Notes under the pieces: generated by a model
The model's database searches: none
Seen by the model: the letters and a program-made list of their open reading frames with translations, nothing else
What the model was told of the DNA's origin: nothing
Part shown: positions 6,895 to 15,211 of the stretch, one piece after another
Layout of the letters: each line of letters starts with the position of its first letter
Numbering within the stretch: position 1 is the stretch's first letter
Assembly: GCA_018267655.1 (NCBI GenBank)
Contig: JAFDYB010000065.1
Coordinates: 1 to 64,000, forward strand
Reading direction: 5' to 3'
DNA from: Bacteroidota bacterium
Lineage (GTDB): Bacteria; Bacteroidota; Bacteroidia; B-17B0; Aurantibacillaceae
Length of the DNA stretch: 64,000 bases
Position numbers and translations under genes: made by a program

Positions 6895-9327
6895 ATGAAT
6901 AAAGTCAATAGAATATTTCCCACAAAATTCACCACACTAGTCTTTTTATTTGTATTAAGCGGTATTACTTGCTCCTTTGCACAAACCTCTGTTTCTATAT
7001 CCGGATCGGTAAAAGATCGCAAAACAAAAGAAGCATTGCCATTTGTTACCGTTACTCTAAAGAATTCAAAGGACAGTTCATTGGTTCAAGGAACGGTCAC
7101 TAATGAAGAAGGTAGATTCACACTCAGCAATATCAAATCTGGAAACTATTATACCGAAGTAACATTCATTGGCTATAAGTCTTTCATGCAAAATGTTTAT
7201 GTAGGGACATTAAGCCAGTATTTAGATTTAGGTATATTGGAACTTGAAGAAGATGCCAAAGTTTTAAATGAAGTTGAAGTTACTGCTAAGCAAGAGGAAG
7301 TATCCGGTAAAATGGATAAAAAGAGTTATACATTAGAAAATAACGCAACACAAAGCGGAGGAACGGTTTTACAAGCGATGCAAAACTTACCGGGCGTTAC
7401 TGTTCAAGATAACAAATTACAAATTAGAGGAAGTGATAAAGTGGTTGTTTTAATTGACGGGAAGCAAACAGCATTAACAGGTTTTGGAAATCAATCGAGT
7501 TTAGATAATATTCCTGCATCAGCAATCGAAAAAATTGAGATCATCAATAATCCTTCCGCAAAATATGATGCCAATGGAAATGCAGGAATCATCAACATTA
7601 TTTATAAAAAGAATAAACAAGAAGGATTTAATGGAAAGATAGGTCTTTCAGGAGGATTGGGAGCGTTGTGGATTAAGAAGGATAATTTACCGACTATCAG
7701 ACCGCAGTATCAATATACACCTAAAGTAAATCCATCACTTTCACTCAACTATCGAAAAAAGAAAACAAATCTCTTTTTTCAAGGCGATTACTTATTGACA
7801 AATACTTTAAATAAAAATGAATTTGTAGATAGGTATTACGATACAGGGGAAATTATCAGGCAGCAGACAAAGCGAAATAGAAACACAACTATCGGTACAG
7901 CGAAAGCAGGTTTTGATTATAACCCGAATGATAATAATCAATTTAGCTTATCTGCGCTGTTCAGTTCTGAACGAATCTTAGATCATGGTGACGAGCCATT
8001 TTTTAATTCTGATTTGACCGATAGAAAAAGGCTTTGGCAATTTTTAGAAGATGAGTTGAAAACAACTGTTACTGCTTCCTCCAACTATCAGCATAAATTC
8101 AAACAAGCAGGTCACTTATTAAATATCGGACTAAACTACACTTTTCACAGAGAGGATGAAAAATACTATTTCACTAATGTAAAGCCGACATATACAGGAA
8201 ATGATGCTTTTAAATTGCTATCCGATGAGCATGTTGCCGACTTTAATTTAGATTACATCAAGCCCTTGAAGTACGGAAGATTAGAAACAGGATTAAAATT
8301 CCGTTACAGAAATATTCCTACTAATATGCAATTCTTTCCGGGCATTAATTCTCCTATAGATTCGAGTGCTGGAGGTTGGGCAACCTACAAAGAATCAATC
8401 CCTGCCTTATATGCAAATTATGTTTTGGAAAAGGCGAAATACGAAATTGAAGCAGGAATTAGAGCCGAATATGTTGGCGTGAATTATTTAGTTAACCCTA
8501 ATCATCCTACTTATAAGAGCAATGGATATAATTACACACAACCATTCCCAAACGTTCGGATGGCTTATAAATTCAATGATAGAAATAAATTATCCGTATT
8601 TTACAACCGCAGAGTAGACAGACCGAATGAAGTAGACATAAGAATCTTTCCAAAATATGATGATGCTGAAATTATAAAGGTTGGTAATCCTGCGCTTAGT
8701 CCACAGTTCACCAATTTATTTGAATTAGGTTATAAATCATCTTGGAAAAACGGATATTTGTTCGGCTCCGTTTATCACAAATCAGCTAACGGAACAATCA
8801 CAAGAATTGCAAGCACCGTTCCGGGAAGCACTCTGATCTATTCTATAATGCAAAATGCAGGAAAAAGCTACAATACTGGGGTTGAGTTGTTACTTGCACA
8901 GGATATAAAAAGTTGGTTTTCGTTCAACGTAAACTTTAACGGCTATCAAAGCATAATTGAGGCATTTACAGTAGAGAATAAATACCCTGCAATAAACACA
9001 TACAGTTCTTCAAGACAAGAATTAATTTCATGGAACTCGAAATTTAACGGGGTATTTCACTTAAAGAACAAAACCGATATTCAACTAACAGCTATTTACC
9101 TTGCCCCTGATTTGATTCCGCAGGGTAAAATAGGAACACGATTTTCTTTAGATATAGGCATTAAAAAACAAATACAAAAAGGCAAAGGAGAACTGTTTTT
9201 AAATGCAACGGATTTATTTAATACCATGCAAATTCGTAAAGAAATACAAGGAGCTGGCTTTTATTACATAAGCACCGATTATTATGAAACGCAAGTTGTA
9301 AGGGTTGGCTACAATTATAAATTTTAA
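6895..9327 (+). CDS. TonB-dependent outer membrane receptor (CarboxypepD_reg/OMP_b-brl type)
   Basis: 810 residues. Signal peptide 1-30 (cleavage after SFA), CarboxypepD_reg-like domain about 33-115, plug about 135-230 (VLQAMQNLPGVTVQ, IRGSDKVVVLIDGKQ), then a long barrel ending in the aromatic C-terminus VGYNYKF. Such receptors take up a substrate through the outer membrane with TonB energy; the substrate is not readable here. It is the first gene of a unit with the DUF347-like membrane protein (11 bp apart), under operator 2. Confidence 0.88.
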   Translation: MNKVNRIFPTKFTTLVFLFVLSGITCSFAQTSVSISGSVKDRKTKEALPFVTVTLKNSKDSSLVQGTVTNEEGRFTLSNIKSGNYYTEVTFIGYKSFMQNVYVGTLSQYLDLGILELEEDAKVLNEVEVTAKQEEVSGKMDKKSYTLENNATQSGGTVLQAMQNLPGVTVQDNKLQIRGSDKVVVLIDGKQTALTGFGNQSSLDNIPASAIEKIEIINNPSAKYDANGNAGIINIIYKKNKQEGFNGKIGLSGGLGALWIKKDNLPTIRPQYQYTPKVNPSLSLNYRKKKTNLFFQGDYLLTNTLNKNEFVDRYYDTGEIIRQQTKRNRNTTIGTAKAGFDYNPNDNNQFSLSALFSSERILDHGDEPFFNSDLTDRKRLWQFLEDELKTTVTASSNYQHKFKQAGHLLNIGLNYTFHREDEKYYFTNVKPTYTGNDAFKLLSDEHVADFNLDYIKPLKYGRLETGLKFRYRNIPTNMQFFPGINSPIDSSAGGWATYKESIPALYANYVLEKAKYEIEAGIRAEYVGVNYLVNPNHPTYKSNGYNYTQPFPNVRMAYKFNDRNKLSVFYNRRVDRPNEVDIRIFPKYDDAEIIKVGNPALSPQFTNLFELGYKSSWKNGYLFGSVYHKSANGTITRIASTVPGSTLIYSIMQNAGKSYNTGVELLLAQDIKSWFSFNVNFNGYQSIIEAFTVENKYPAINTYSSSRQELISWNSKFNGVFHLKNKTDIQLTAIYLAPDLIPQGKIGTRFSLDIGIKKQIQKGKGELFLNATDLFNTMQIRKEIQGAGFYYISTDYYETQVVRVGYNYKF

Positions 9328-9338
9328 AACAAACTCCC

Positions 9339-10073
9339 ATGAAAAAGATACCTGAAATAACACTCGCATTTTGGATAATGAAAATTTGCGCCACAACACT
9401 TGGAGAAACTGCCGGAGATTTGTTGTCAATGACTATGAACGTAGGATATGCACTTAGCTCGCTTATCTTAATTAGTTTCTTTTTCCTAACTCTTTTTATT
9501 CAGCTTTTTTCAAAAAAATACAATCCAATTGTTTACTGGCTTGTTATCCTATCAACTAGTACAGCCGGAACAACCATGTCCGACTATATGGATAGAACAC
9601 TTGGGCTTGGTTATGCCACAGGATCAGCAATTCTAATTGCAATTCTACTTTCGATATTTATATTTTGGAAAATGAGCGAAAAGTCTTTATCAGTAACAAA
9701 CATTACCACGTTTAAAGGGGAGATATTTTACTGGACGGCTATCTTATTTTCTAATACCCTCGGAACAGCGGTTGGAGATTTTTTAGCTGATGATTCAGGA
9801 CTTGGTTTTTTAGGCGGAGCGATTTTAATAGGTAGTTTGTTGGTATTAATTGTTTTAGCTAAATACATGACAAAAACATCCACCGTTCTGTTGTTTTGGA
9901 TTGCCTTTGTTTTAACCCGACCCTTTGGAGCAACCTTCGGTGATCTGTTAACAAAGCCATTAGAAAAAGGAGGTTTAAATTTTGGGACAGTTGGTTCCTC
10001 AATAATTCTATTCACAATTCTTGCTCTTCTTTTATTTTTCAATATGAGGAAGAAGGTCGTTTCCAAAGAATAA
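9339..10073 (+). CDS. DUF347/COG4705-like membrane protein with four internal repeats
   Basis: 244 residues, about eight TM segments built from four repeats. Each repeat carries a TxGxxxxD core followed by a GxGY/GxGF step: TTLGETAGD near residue 18, TAGTTMSD, NTLGTAVGD and RPFGATFGD. This matches the DUF347 repeat family (uncharacterised membrane-anchored proteins). The repeated intramembrane Asp suggests an ion or small-solute site (inference). It is co-transcribed with the TonB receptor and therefore in the two-component regulon. Confidence 0.8.
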   Translation: MKKIPEITLAFWIMKICATTLGETAGDLLSMTMNVGYALSSLILISFFFLTLFIQLFSKKYNPIVYWLVILSTSTAGTTMSDYMDRTLGLGYATGSAILIAILLSIFIFWKMSEKSLSVTNITTFKGEIFYWTAILFSNTLGTAVGDFLADDSGLGFLGGAILIGSLLVLIVLAKYMTKTSTVLLFWIAFVLTRPFGATFGDLLTKPLEKGGLNFGTVGSSIILFTILALLLFFNMRKKVVSKE

Positions 10074-10093
10074 GAAGAACAATTCTGACCGTC

Positions 10094-10139
10094 CTTTAGA
10101 ATCTCTAAAGATTTGCTTAAGAATCTATTTGCACCTTCG
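10094..10139 (+). promoter_or_regulatory. Regulon operator 3: second TonB receptor promoter (three repeats)
   Basis: Three 9-bp repeats with an 11-bp period: CTTTAGAAT (10094), CTAAAGATT (10105), CTTAAGAAT (10116). A weak -7-like CACCTTCG begins at 10132, 16 bp after the last repeat, the same geometry as the other sites. The extra repeat suggests stronger regulator occupancy. Confidence 0.7.
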
Positions 10140-10157
10140 GTTTAAATCTTCGGACAC

Positions 10158-12476
10158 ATGACTCTTCACAATGTACTTCAAAGGCTGAGCCTCTGCTTAG
10201 TTTTTACTATTCTTACAACCGTTTCCACAATCGCTCAAAATGTAACTATAAGCGGTTATATAAAAGACTCTGAAACAGGGGAAACACTTATTGGAGCAAC
10301 AGTTTATTCTACCAAAACAAAGACAGGGGCATCTGCCAATACTTATGGGTTTTACTCTTTGTCGCTTCCAAAAGGCGATAGTACAGGCTTAGTATTTACT
10401 TATTTAGGTTACACGGCACAAATAAAGAAGGTGGTTTTAAGTCAAAATATTGAATTGACTGTTAAACTACTTCCATCTTCCAGTCAACTTTCAGAAGTGA
10501 CTGTAACTGCTAAAAAATCAGATGAGAATGTGCAAAAACCACAAATGGGTGTTATTGATATTCCAATTCAAAAGATTAAAGAACTCCCTGCTATTCTTGG
10601 GGAAACAGACGTACTTAAAGTTGTTCAGTTGTTACCGGGCGTACAATCAGGCAACGAAGGCACAACAGGTTTTTTTGTTAGAGGCGGGAACTCAGATCAG
10701 AATTTAGTTCAGTTAGATGAGGCGGTGGTTTATAATCCTAATCATTTGTTTGGCTTGTTCAGCACCTTTAACACAAGAGCCTTAAATAATGTAACACTCA
10801 TTAAAGGCGGTTTCCCCGCACAGTATGGCGGGCGTTTATCATCCATACTTGACATAACAATGAAAGAAGGAAACAATCAGAAGTATAAAGTTGAAGGAGG
10901 GATAGGGATAATATCCTCAAATATTACCATAGAAGGACCAATTGTAAAAGAGAAAGCCTCTTTTATTATTTCAGCACGGAGAACCTATTTAGATTTACTC
11001 ATAAAGCCGTTCTTGCCAAAAGGTATAACAACGACCTACAATTTTTACGATTTGAACGCTAAGATCAACTGGCAAGTATCAAAGCGTGACCGTTTATTTT
11101 TGAGTGCGTTTAAAGGCAACGATAAGGCAGGATATACCGAAGCAAGCAGTATTAACTATGGAATAAAATTCGGAAACTCTACAGCAACACTCCGATGGAA
11201 TCATTTGTTCGGTCAAAAATTGTTTGTTAATACTTCCATTATTTACAATACCTACTTGCTTAACTTATCCACCGTTCAGGGAAAATATTACGCTCAGGTA
11301 TATTCTGGCATTAACGATCAAAATGCAAAAACGGAATTTCAGTATTATCCCAACAGTAAGCACAAAATTATGTTTGGCGCAAACTACACTTATCACACGT
11401 TTACTTCGCAAGGCAAATCTGATAAAATTCCAAAGAATCTTCAGTTAGCAAATCTTAAAACAAATCAAATCCCTCCTCGATATTCAAATGAAATGGCTGT
11501 GTATCTTAATGATGAATACACCATCACAAAGCGCATTGCTTTAAACGCAGGAGTTAGAACTCCGGCATTCATCACGAAGGACGTTTCTTATTACACTTGG
11601 GAGCCTCGTGCAACATTAAAAGTTTCAGTTGACTCTTCTTCTTCCTTAAAAGCTGCATACACAGTTATGAATCAGTTTTTACACATCGTACCAAGTTCAA
11701 GCGCATCGTTGCCATTTGATTTATGGATACCATCAAGTAAGATTACCAAGCCTGAAAGGTCGGAGCAATATGCACTTGGATATTTCAGAAACTTTAAAGA
11801 AAACAAATATGAGGCAAGTGTAGAAGTATATTACAAAACAATGCAAAATCAGGTTGCATTTAAAGAAGGAACTCAGCTTTTGGAACAAACAAATATTGAT
11901 AGCTCACTTGTGTTTGGTAAAGGATGGAGTTACGGTGCAGAATTTTTTATAAAAAAGAATGTAGGAAAATTAACCGGATGGCTTGCCTATACACTCTCTT
12001 GGACGAATCAAAAGTTTAAGGATTTAAACTACGGAGAAACATTCCCATTCAAATATGACAGAAGACACGTACTGTCTGCCGTTGCCACTTATGAATTATC
12101 GAAGCGTTGGACATTATCTGCCGACTTTGTTTTCTCAACAGGGAGTGCTTATACACTGCCAGTTGGTAGAGTTAATGTGGCAGACGGAGGGAGTTTGTAT
12201 GATGGTGTTTATTATGTGTATGATAAGAGAAATAATTACCGACTTAATCCTTATCACCGTTTAGACATTGGCGCAACATACAGAAAAAATAAAACCCTAT
12301 TTAAAGGCAAAGTTCCATTCGTGTCGGAGTGGGTTTTTAGTATTTACAATGTTTATAGCCACAGGAATCCTTACTTTGTATATCTTACTGTTGATCCTGT
12401 CACACAAGAGCCAAAGGCTAAGCAGGTTTCCTTATTGCCAATAATTCCAAGTGTCACTTACAATTTTAAATTTTAA
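10158..12476 (+). CDS. TonB-dependent receptor with DUF4249 partner
   Basis: 772 residues. Signal peptide 1-27, CarboxypepD_reg-like domain about 30-115, plug domain with LLPGVQSGNEG and FFVRGGNSDQNLVQLDEAVV followed by VTLIKGGFPAQYGGRLSSIL, barrel to the C-terminal YNFKF. Receptors of this subtype are commonly paired with a DUF4249 lipoprotein, which follows directly (stop and next ATG separated by 3 nt). Substrate unknown. Controlled by operator 3. Confidence 0.88.
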   Translation: MTLHNVLQRLSLCLVFTILTTVSTIAQNVTISGYIKDSETGETLIGATVYSTKTKTGASANTYGFYSLSLPKGDSTGLVFTYLGYTAQIKKVVLSQNIELTVKLLPSSSQLSEVTVTAKKSDENVQKPQMGVIDIPIQKIKELPAILGETDVLKVVQLLPGVQSGNEGTTGFFVRGGNSDQNLVQLDEAVVYNPNHLFGLFSTFNTRALNNVTLIKGGFPAQYGGRLSSILDITMKEGNNQKYKVEGGIGIISSNITIEGPIVKEKASFIISARRTYLDLLIKPFLPKGITTTYNFYDLNAKINWQVSKRDRLFLSAFKGNDKAGYTEASSINYGIKFGNSTATLRWNHLFGQKLFVNTSIIYNTYLLNLSTVQGKYYAQVYSGINDQNAKTEFQYYPNSKHKIMFGANYTYHTFTSQGKSDKIPKNLQLANLKTNQIPPRYSNEMAVYLNDEYTITKRIALNAGVRTPAFITKDVSYYTWEPRATLKVSVDSSSSLKAAYTVMNQFLHIVPSSSASLPFDLWIPSSKITKPERSEQYALGYFRNFKENKYEASVEVYYKTMQNQVAFKEGTQLLEQTNIDSSLVFGKGWSYGAEFFIKKNVGKLTGWLAYTLSWTNQKFKDLNYGETFPFKYDRRHVLSAVATYELSKRWTLSADFVFSTGSAYTLPVGRVNVADGGSLYDGVYYVYDKRNNYRLNPYHRLDIGATYRKNKTLFKGKVPFVSEWVFSIYNVYSHRNPYFVYLTVDPVTQEPKAKQVSLLPIIPSVTYNFKF

Positions 12477-12479
12477 ACT

Positions 12480-13376
12480 ATGAGAAAGTTCTTTTTTTTA
12501 GTAGTCATTTTGGTTTCATTAGGTTTCATCCTTTCTTGTCAAAAGGATGTAAAACTTAAGCCTCTTCAATATGACAGCCAGCTATCGATTGAGTGCATTT
12601 TATACCCAGGAAAAGTTCCACAATTGTTTCTAAGTACAAGTGTTCCTTTTTTTAGCTCTAATACTACACCACAACAATTATTTGCTCGTGGAGCTTCAAT
12701 AACAATTACAGGAACTTCTACAGATAATTTAGTTGAAGATTCAGTGTTTGATAATTTTCGATGCAGGTGGGTTCCATATTACAAAGGAAGTATTCCTTCT
12801 ATCATTGGACAAACCTACTACTTATCGGTAACTTACGCAGGAAAAACATATACAGCATCTACTACAATAAATCAACCGCAAGTCTCTATTAGTTCTACTT
12901 CATTTGTGCATTCTTTTCATGATGTTTATGGCGAACATGAAGGAGTGATTGTGGATTTTAATGATATTGCGGGGAGCAATAACTATTACCGTTTTCAAAT
13001 GAACAGGATGATAGATAGTTCTGTGTATGGCGCATCCAACTTGGGGTTAATTCATAGCACATGCACAAACGGTAGCTTTTTTCATATCAAAGAGTTCGGA
13101 AGATCGATATATTTTGATAAGGGAATAGATGGGCAGTCCATGCAATTTGTTATAGAGCCTGCATTTAAACATAAGTTGAATGATACAGCCTACGTTTTTG
13201 TACAATCATTAGACAAAAATTCTGCGGAGTTCTATGATAATATAGATAAACAGAAATTAGCTCAGTTAAATCCTTTTGTTGAACCAGTTTTTCTAAAAAC
13301 AAAAATCGAAGGTTGTATTGGAGTCTTTGGGTCTGCTGTGGTTTCTGACTCAGTCCTTTTTGTTTACCCTGAATGA
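12480..13376 (+). CDS. DUF4249 family lipoprotein
   Basis: 298 residues with a lipoprotein signal peptide (GFILSC, C20). The body is beta-rich: an Ig-like module (YDSQLSIECILYPGKVPQLF; VTYAGKTYTASTTIN) and a C-terminal domain with two late Cys, one in STCTNGS and one in EGCIGVFG, typical of DUF4249. These proteins accompany TonB receptors and are thought to act at the cell surface or outer membrane. Co-transcribed with the receptor immediately upstream. Confidence 0.82.
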   Translation: MRKFFFLVVILVSLGFILSCQKDVKLKPLQYDSQLSIECILYPGKVPQLFLSTSVPFFSSNTTPQQLFARGASITITGTSTDNLVEDSVFDNFRCRWVPYYKGSIPSIIGQTYYLSVTYAGKTYTASTTINQPQVSISSTSFVHSFHDVYGEHEGVIVDFNDIAGSNNYYRFQMNRMIDSSVYGASNLGLIHSTCTNGSFFHIKEFGRSIYFDKGIDGQSMQFVIEPAFKHKLNDTAYVFVQSLDKNSAEFYDNIDKQKLAQLNPFVEPVFLKTKIEGCIGVFGSAVVSDSVLFVYPE

Positions 13377-13411
13377 GTAAAGATTTCCTTAAGAATTGCG
13401 TGACACATTTG
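13377..13411 (+). promoter_or_regulatory. Regulon operator 4: lipoprotein promoter
   Basis: GTAAAGATT (13377-13385) and CTTAAGAAT (13388-13396), period 11 bp, then a -7-like CACATTTG (13404-13411) 16 bp after the second repeat. It directly follows the stop codon of the DUF4249 gene and gives the next gene its own regulated promoter. Confidence 0.7.
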
Positions 13412-13435
13412 CATTAGAAATTAAAAACTCAAAAA

Positions 13436-14152
13436 ATGAAACACTTAACACTTTTAATGCTTGGAACAGTAACACTCTTCTCACAAGCTTGTCAAGAAAA
13501 CACGAAAGAAACTAATGAAGATCCTAATGAAGCAACTGTAGCAGTTGTAAAAACTGAGGTTAAAGAAGACCCAAATCAAAAGGTGTTTGAAAATTTAGAT
13601 CAAATTCTATCTCCTTTTGAGGATATGACTGAATTTGCTTTGGACAAAAATGATGAGGGCATTGCAAAGTCCATCAGTAAAGTTGATGCAGCTATGAATG
13701 AAGGAACTTTTGCTAAAAACCTAAGTCCTGAAAGTATGAAATCTCTTTCGCTACAAATCGACAAGCTAAAAGAGTTTGCCAAAATGAAAAATTATGAGCA
13801 ATTGGCGTTAGCGTCTACGGACATATTTGAATACAATACAAGCAATTTTGTTGACACTAAAAAAATTGAAAATCAAATACGAATAGAGCATTTAGATTAT
13901 ATGGGTTTCAAAGTTCTTGCTCTTTTAAATCAAGAAAAGATTGATTGGAAAAATATCGAGCAAACTATTGATGGTGTTAAAAAAGAATGGCTTGCTTTAA
14001 GTCCTGAAATAAAAGATAATAATTTAAAAGATTCTTTTGAATATTTATTCGAAGGACTTAATGTTAGTGCCAAAAATAAAGACGGTAAAATGGGTGAAAT
14101 TCTAGCCTCTATGGACTTGAGTTTAGTTGATGTTTTAGAAAATAGTTTTTAA
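13436..14152 (+). CDS. Lipoprotein of unknown function in the two-component regulon
   Basis: 238 residues. Lipobox LFSQAC at residues 14-19, then a negatively charged linker and an almost wholly helical body with no recognised family. It resembles helical-bundle periplasmic proteins such as metal-binding or stress proteins only in general character; there are no His/Cys clusters. Monocistronic under operator 4. Its place in the regulon is the only functional clue. Confidence 0.7.
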   Translation: MKHLTLLMLGTVTLFSQACQENTKETNEDPNEATVAVVKTEVKEDPNQKVFENLDQILSPFEDMTEFALDKNDEGIAKSISKVDAAMNEGTFAKNLSPESMKSLSLQIDKLKEFAKMKNYEQLALASTDIFEYNTSNFVDTKKIENQIRIEHLDYMGFKVLALLNQEKIDWKNIEQTIDGVKKEWLALSPEIKDNNLKDSFEYLFEGLNVSAKNKDGKMGEILASMDLSLVDVLENSF

Positions 14153-14184
14153 TAAAAAACATTTTGATTTTGAGTAAATAACAA

Positions 14185-14219
14185 CTTAAGATTTTCTTTA
14201 GATTCTTATAGTAGTTTTG
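14185..14219 (+). promoter_or_regulatory. Regulon operator 5: PepSY-like gene promoter
   Basis: CTTAAGATT (14185-14193) and CTTTAGATT (14196-14204), period 11 bp, with a full -7 element TAGTTTTG (14212-14219) 16 bp after the second repeat. This is the cleanest promoter of the set. Confidence 0.75.
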
Positions 14220-14254
14220 GATTAGAAAATAATAACATATAAAAAACAAGTAAA

Positions 14255-14719
14255 ATGAAAACAACAATCGCAACAATCGCATTATGCTTCGGGTTTATCT
14301 ATGCAAATGCACAACACTTAAAAGAGGCAGAAGTTCCGGCAAATGTTAAAGCAGGCTTTGCTAAAAAGTATCCCGGATCAAAAGTTAAGGTATGGGAAAA
14401 AGAAGGGGCAGACTTTGAAGCAGAATTTGATTTAAACAAAGTTGAATCTTCTGCTGTATTTGGCGCAGATGGAACTTTCAAAGAATTGGAACAGGAAATA
14501 AAAACTGCTGGACTACCTAAAGCAGCTACAGACTATTGCACTAAAACCTTTGTTGGTTATAAATTATCAGAAGCAGCAAAAATAACTGATGCGAGCGGCA
14601 AAGTTATGTATGAAGCCGAAATGGAAAAAGGGAAAGAGCATTTTGATGTAATTTTTGATGATAAAGGCAACTTCATTAAGAAATCAGAGCCTTCAACCAA
14701 AGAAGAAGGTAAGGACTAA
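14255..14719 (+). CDS. Secreted PepSY-like domain protein
   Basis: 154 residues. Signal peptide 1-19 (ends YANAQ), then two PepSY-like/DUF2874 repeats: VPANVKAGFAKKYPGSKV with VKVWEKEGADFEAEFD, and a second unit around YEAEMEKGKEHFDVIFDDKG. Related proteins are periplasmic and often controlled by two-component systems, possibly as inhibitors or chaperones. Fifth unit of the operator regulon. A strong terminator follows at 14740-14770. Confidence 0.85.
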   Translation: MKTTIATIALCFGFIYANAQHLKEAEVPANVKAGFAKKYPGSKVKVWEKEGADFEAEFDLNKVESSAVFGADGTFKELEQEIKTAGLPKAATDYCTKTFVGYKLSEAAKITDASGKVMYEAEMEKGKEHFDVIFDDKGNFIKKSEPSTKEEGKD

Positions 14720-14739
14720 TTTTTTCATAGTTTGTTTGT

Positions 14740-14770
14740 AAAAAGCCTCTGTTTTATACTGAGGCTTTTT
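14740..14770 (+). terminator. Rho-independent terminator after the PepSY-like gene
   Basis: AAAAAGCCTC (14740-14749) pairs with GAGGCTTTTT (14761-14770), 11-nt loop, T run at the 3' side. It closes the two-component regulon block. Confidence 0.85.
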
Positions 14771-14858
14771 ATTTAAGTGTTTAATTAAGCCTAGAATGTT
14801 TCTATATTTCCTACATATTTTTTGTCAAATGTTTTATAATTTCTAGTTTCGTTGCATA

Positions 14859-15170
14859 ATGTCGAAATGGCTTTTCAAAATATTTATTATAATAGCTGGG
14901 TTGTTTTATTTGCAAGCTGCTTTTGAAGTCAATACAGACCATGTAAAGAACACTTGGGGGGATGAATATGATACTTACATTCATGCGGACAATTCAAGCA
15001 ATCATAACTTTGATAAAGTAGATCACGGGAAAGATTTTCATATAATTACAGCATCAGGTTTCAGGATTCAAATTCCAATTAGGGAAGCGGAAATAATCAT
15101 TCCGATTTCAGAAGAACTTCATTCTTCACCACCGAAACTTTTTATCGAATTTCGCTCGCTTTTAATTTGA
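14859..15170 (+). CDS. Small secreted or membrane-anchored protein of unknown function
   Basis: 103 residues. One hydrophobic segment (about 5-22, LFKIFIIIAGLFYLQAAF), then an acidic stretch with several His/Asp (TYIHADNSSNHN, KVDHGKDFHI). No family recognised. It precedes a TonB receptor by 41 bp on the same strand, so the two are probably co-transcribed. The His/Asp content would fit a metal-related role, but that is speculative. Confidence 0.6.
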   Translation: MSKWLFKIFIIIAGLFYLQAAFEVNTDHVKNTWGDEYDTYIHADNSSNHNFDKVDHGKDFHIITASGFRIQIPIREAEIIIPISEELHSSPPKLFIEFRSLLI

Positions 15171-15211
15171 TTTAAGCCGACAATCTATTGTTGAACTTAA
15201 ATTAAATTATC

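Noticed and set aside
9728..10066. Minus-strand 112-residue ORF
   Set aside because: Antisense to the DUF347-like gene; no promoter or family.
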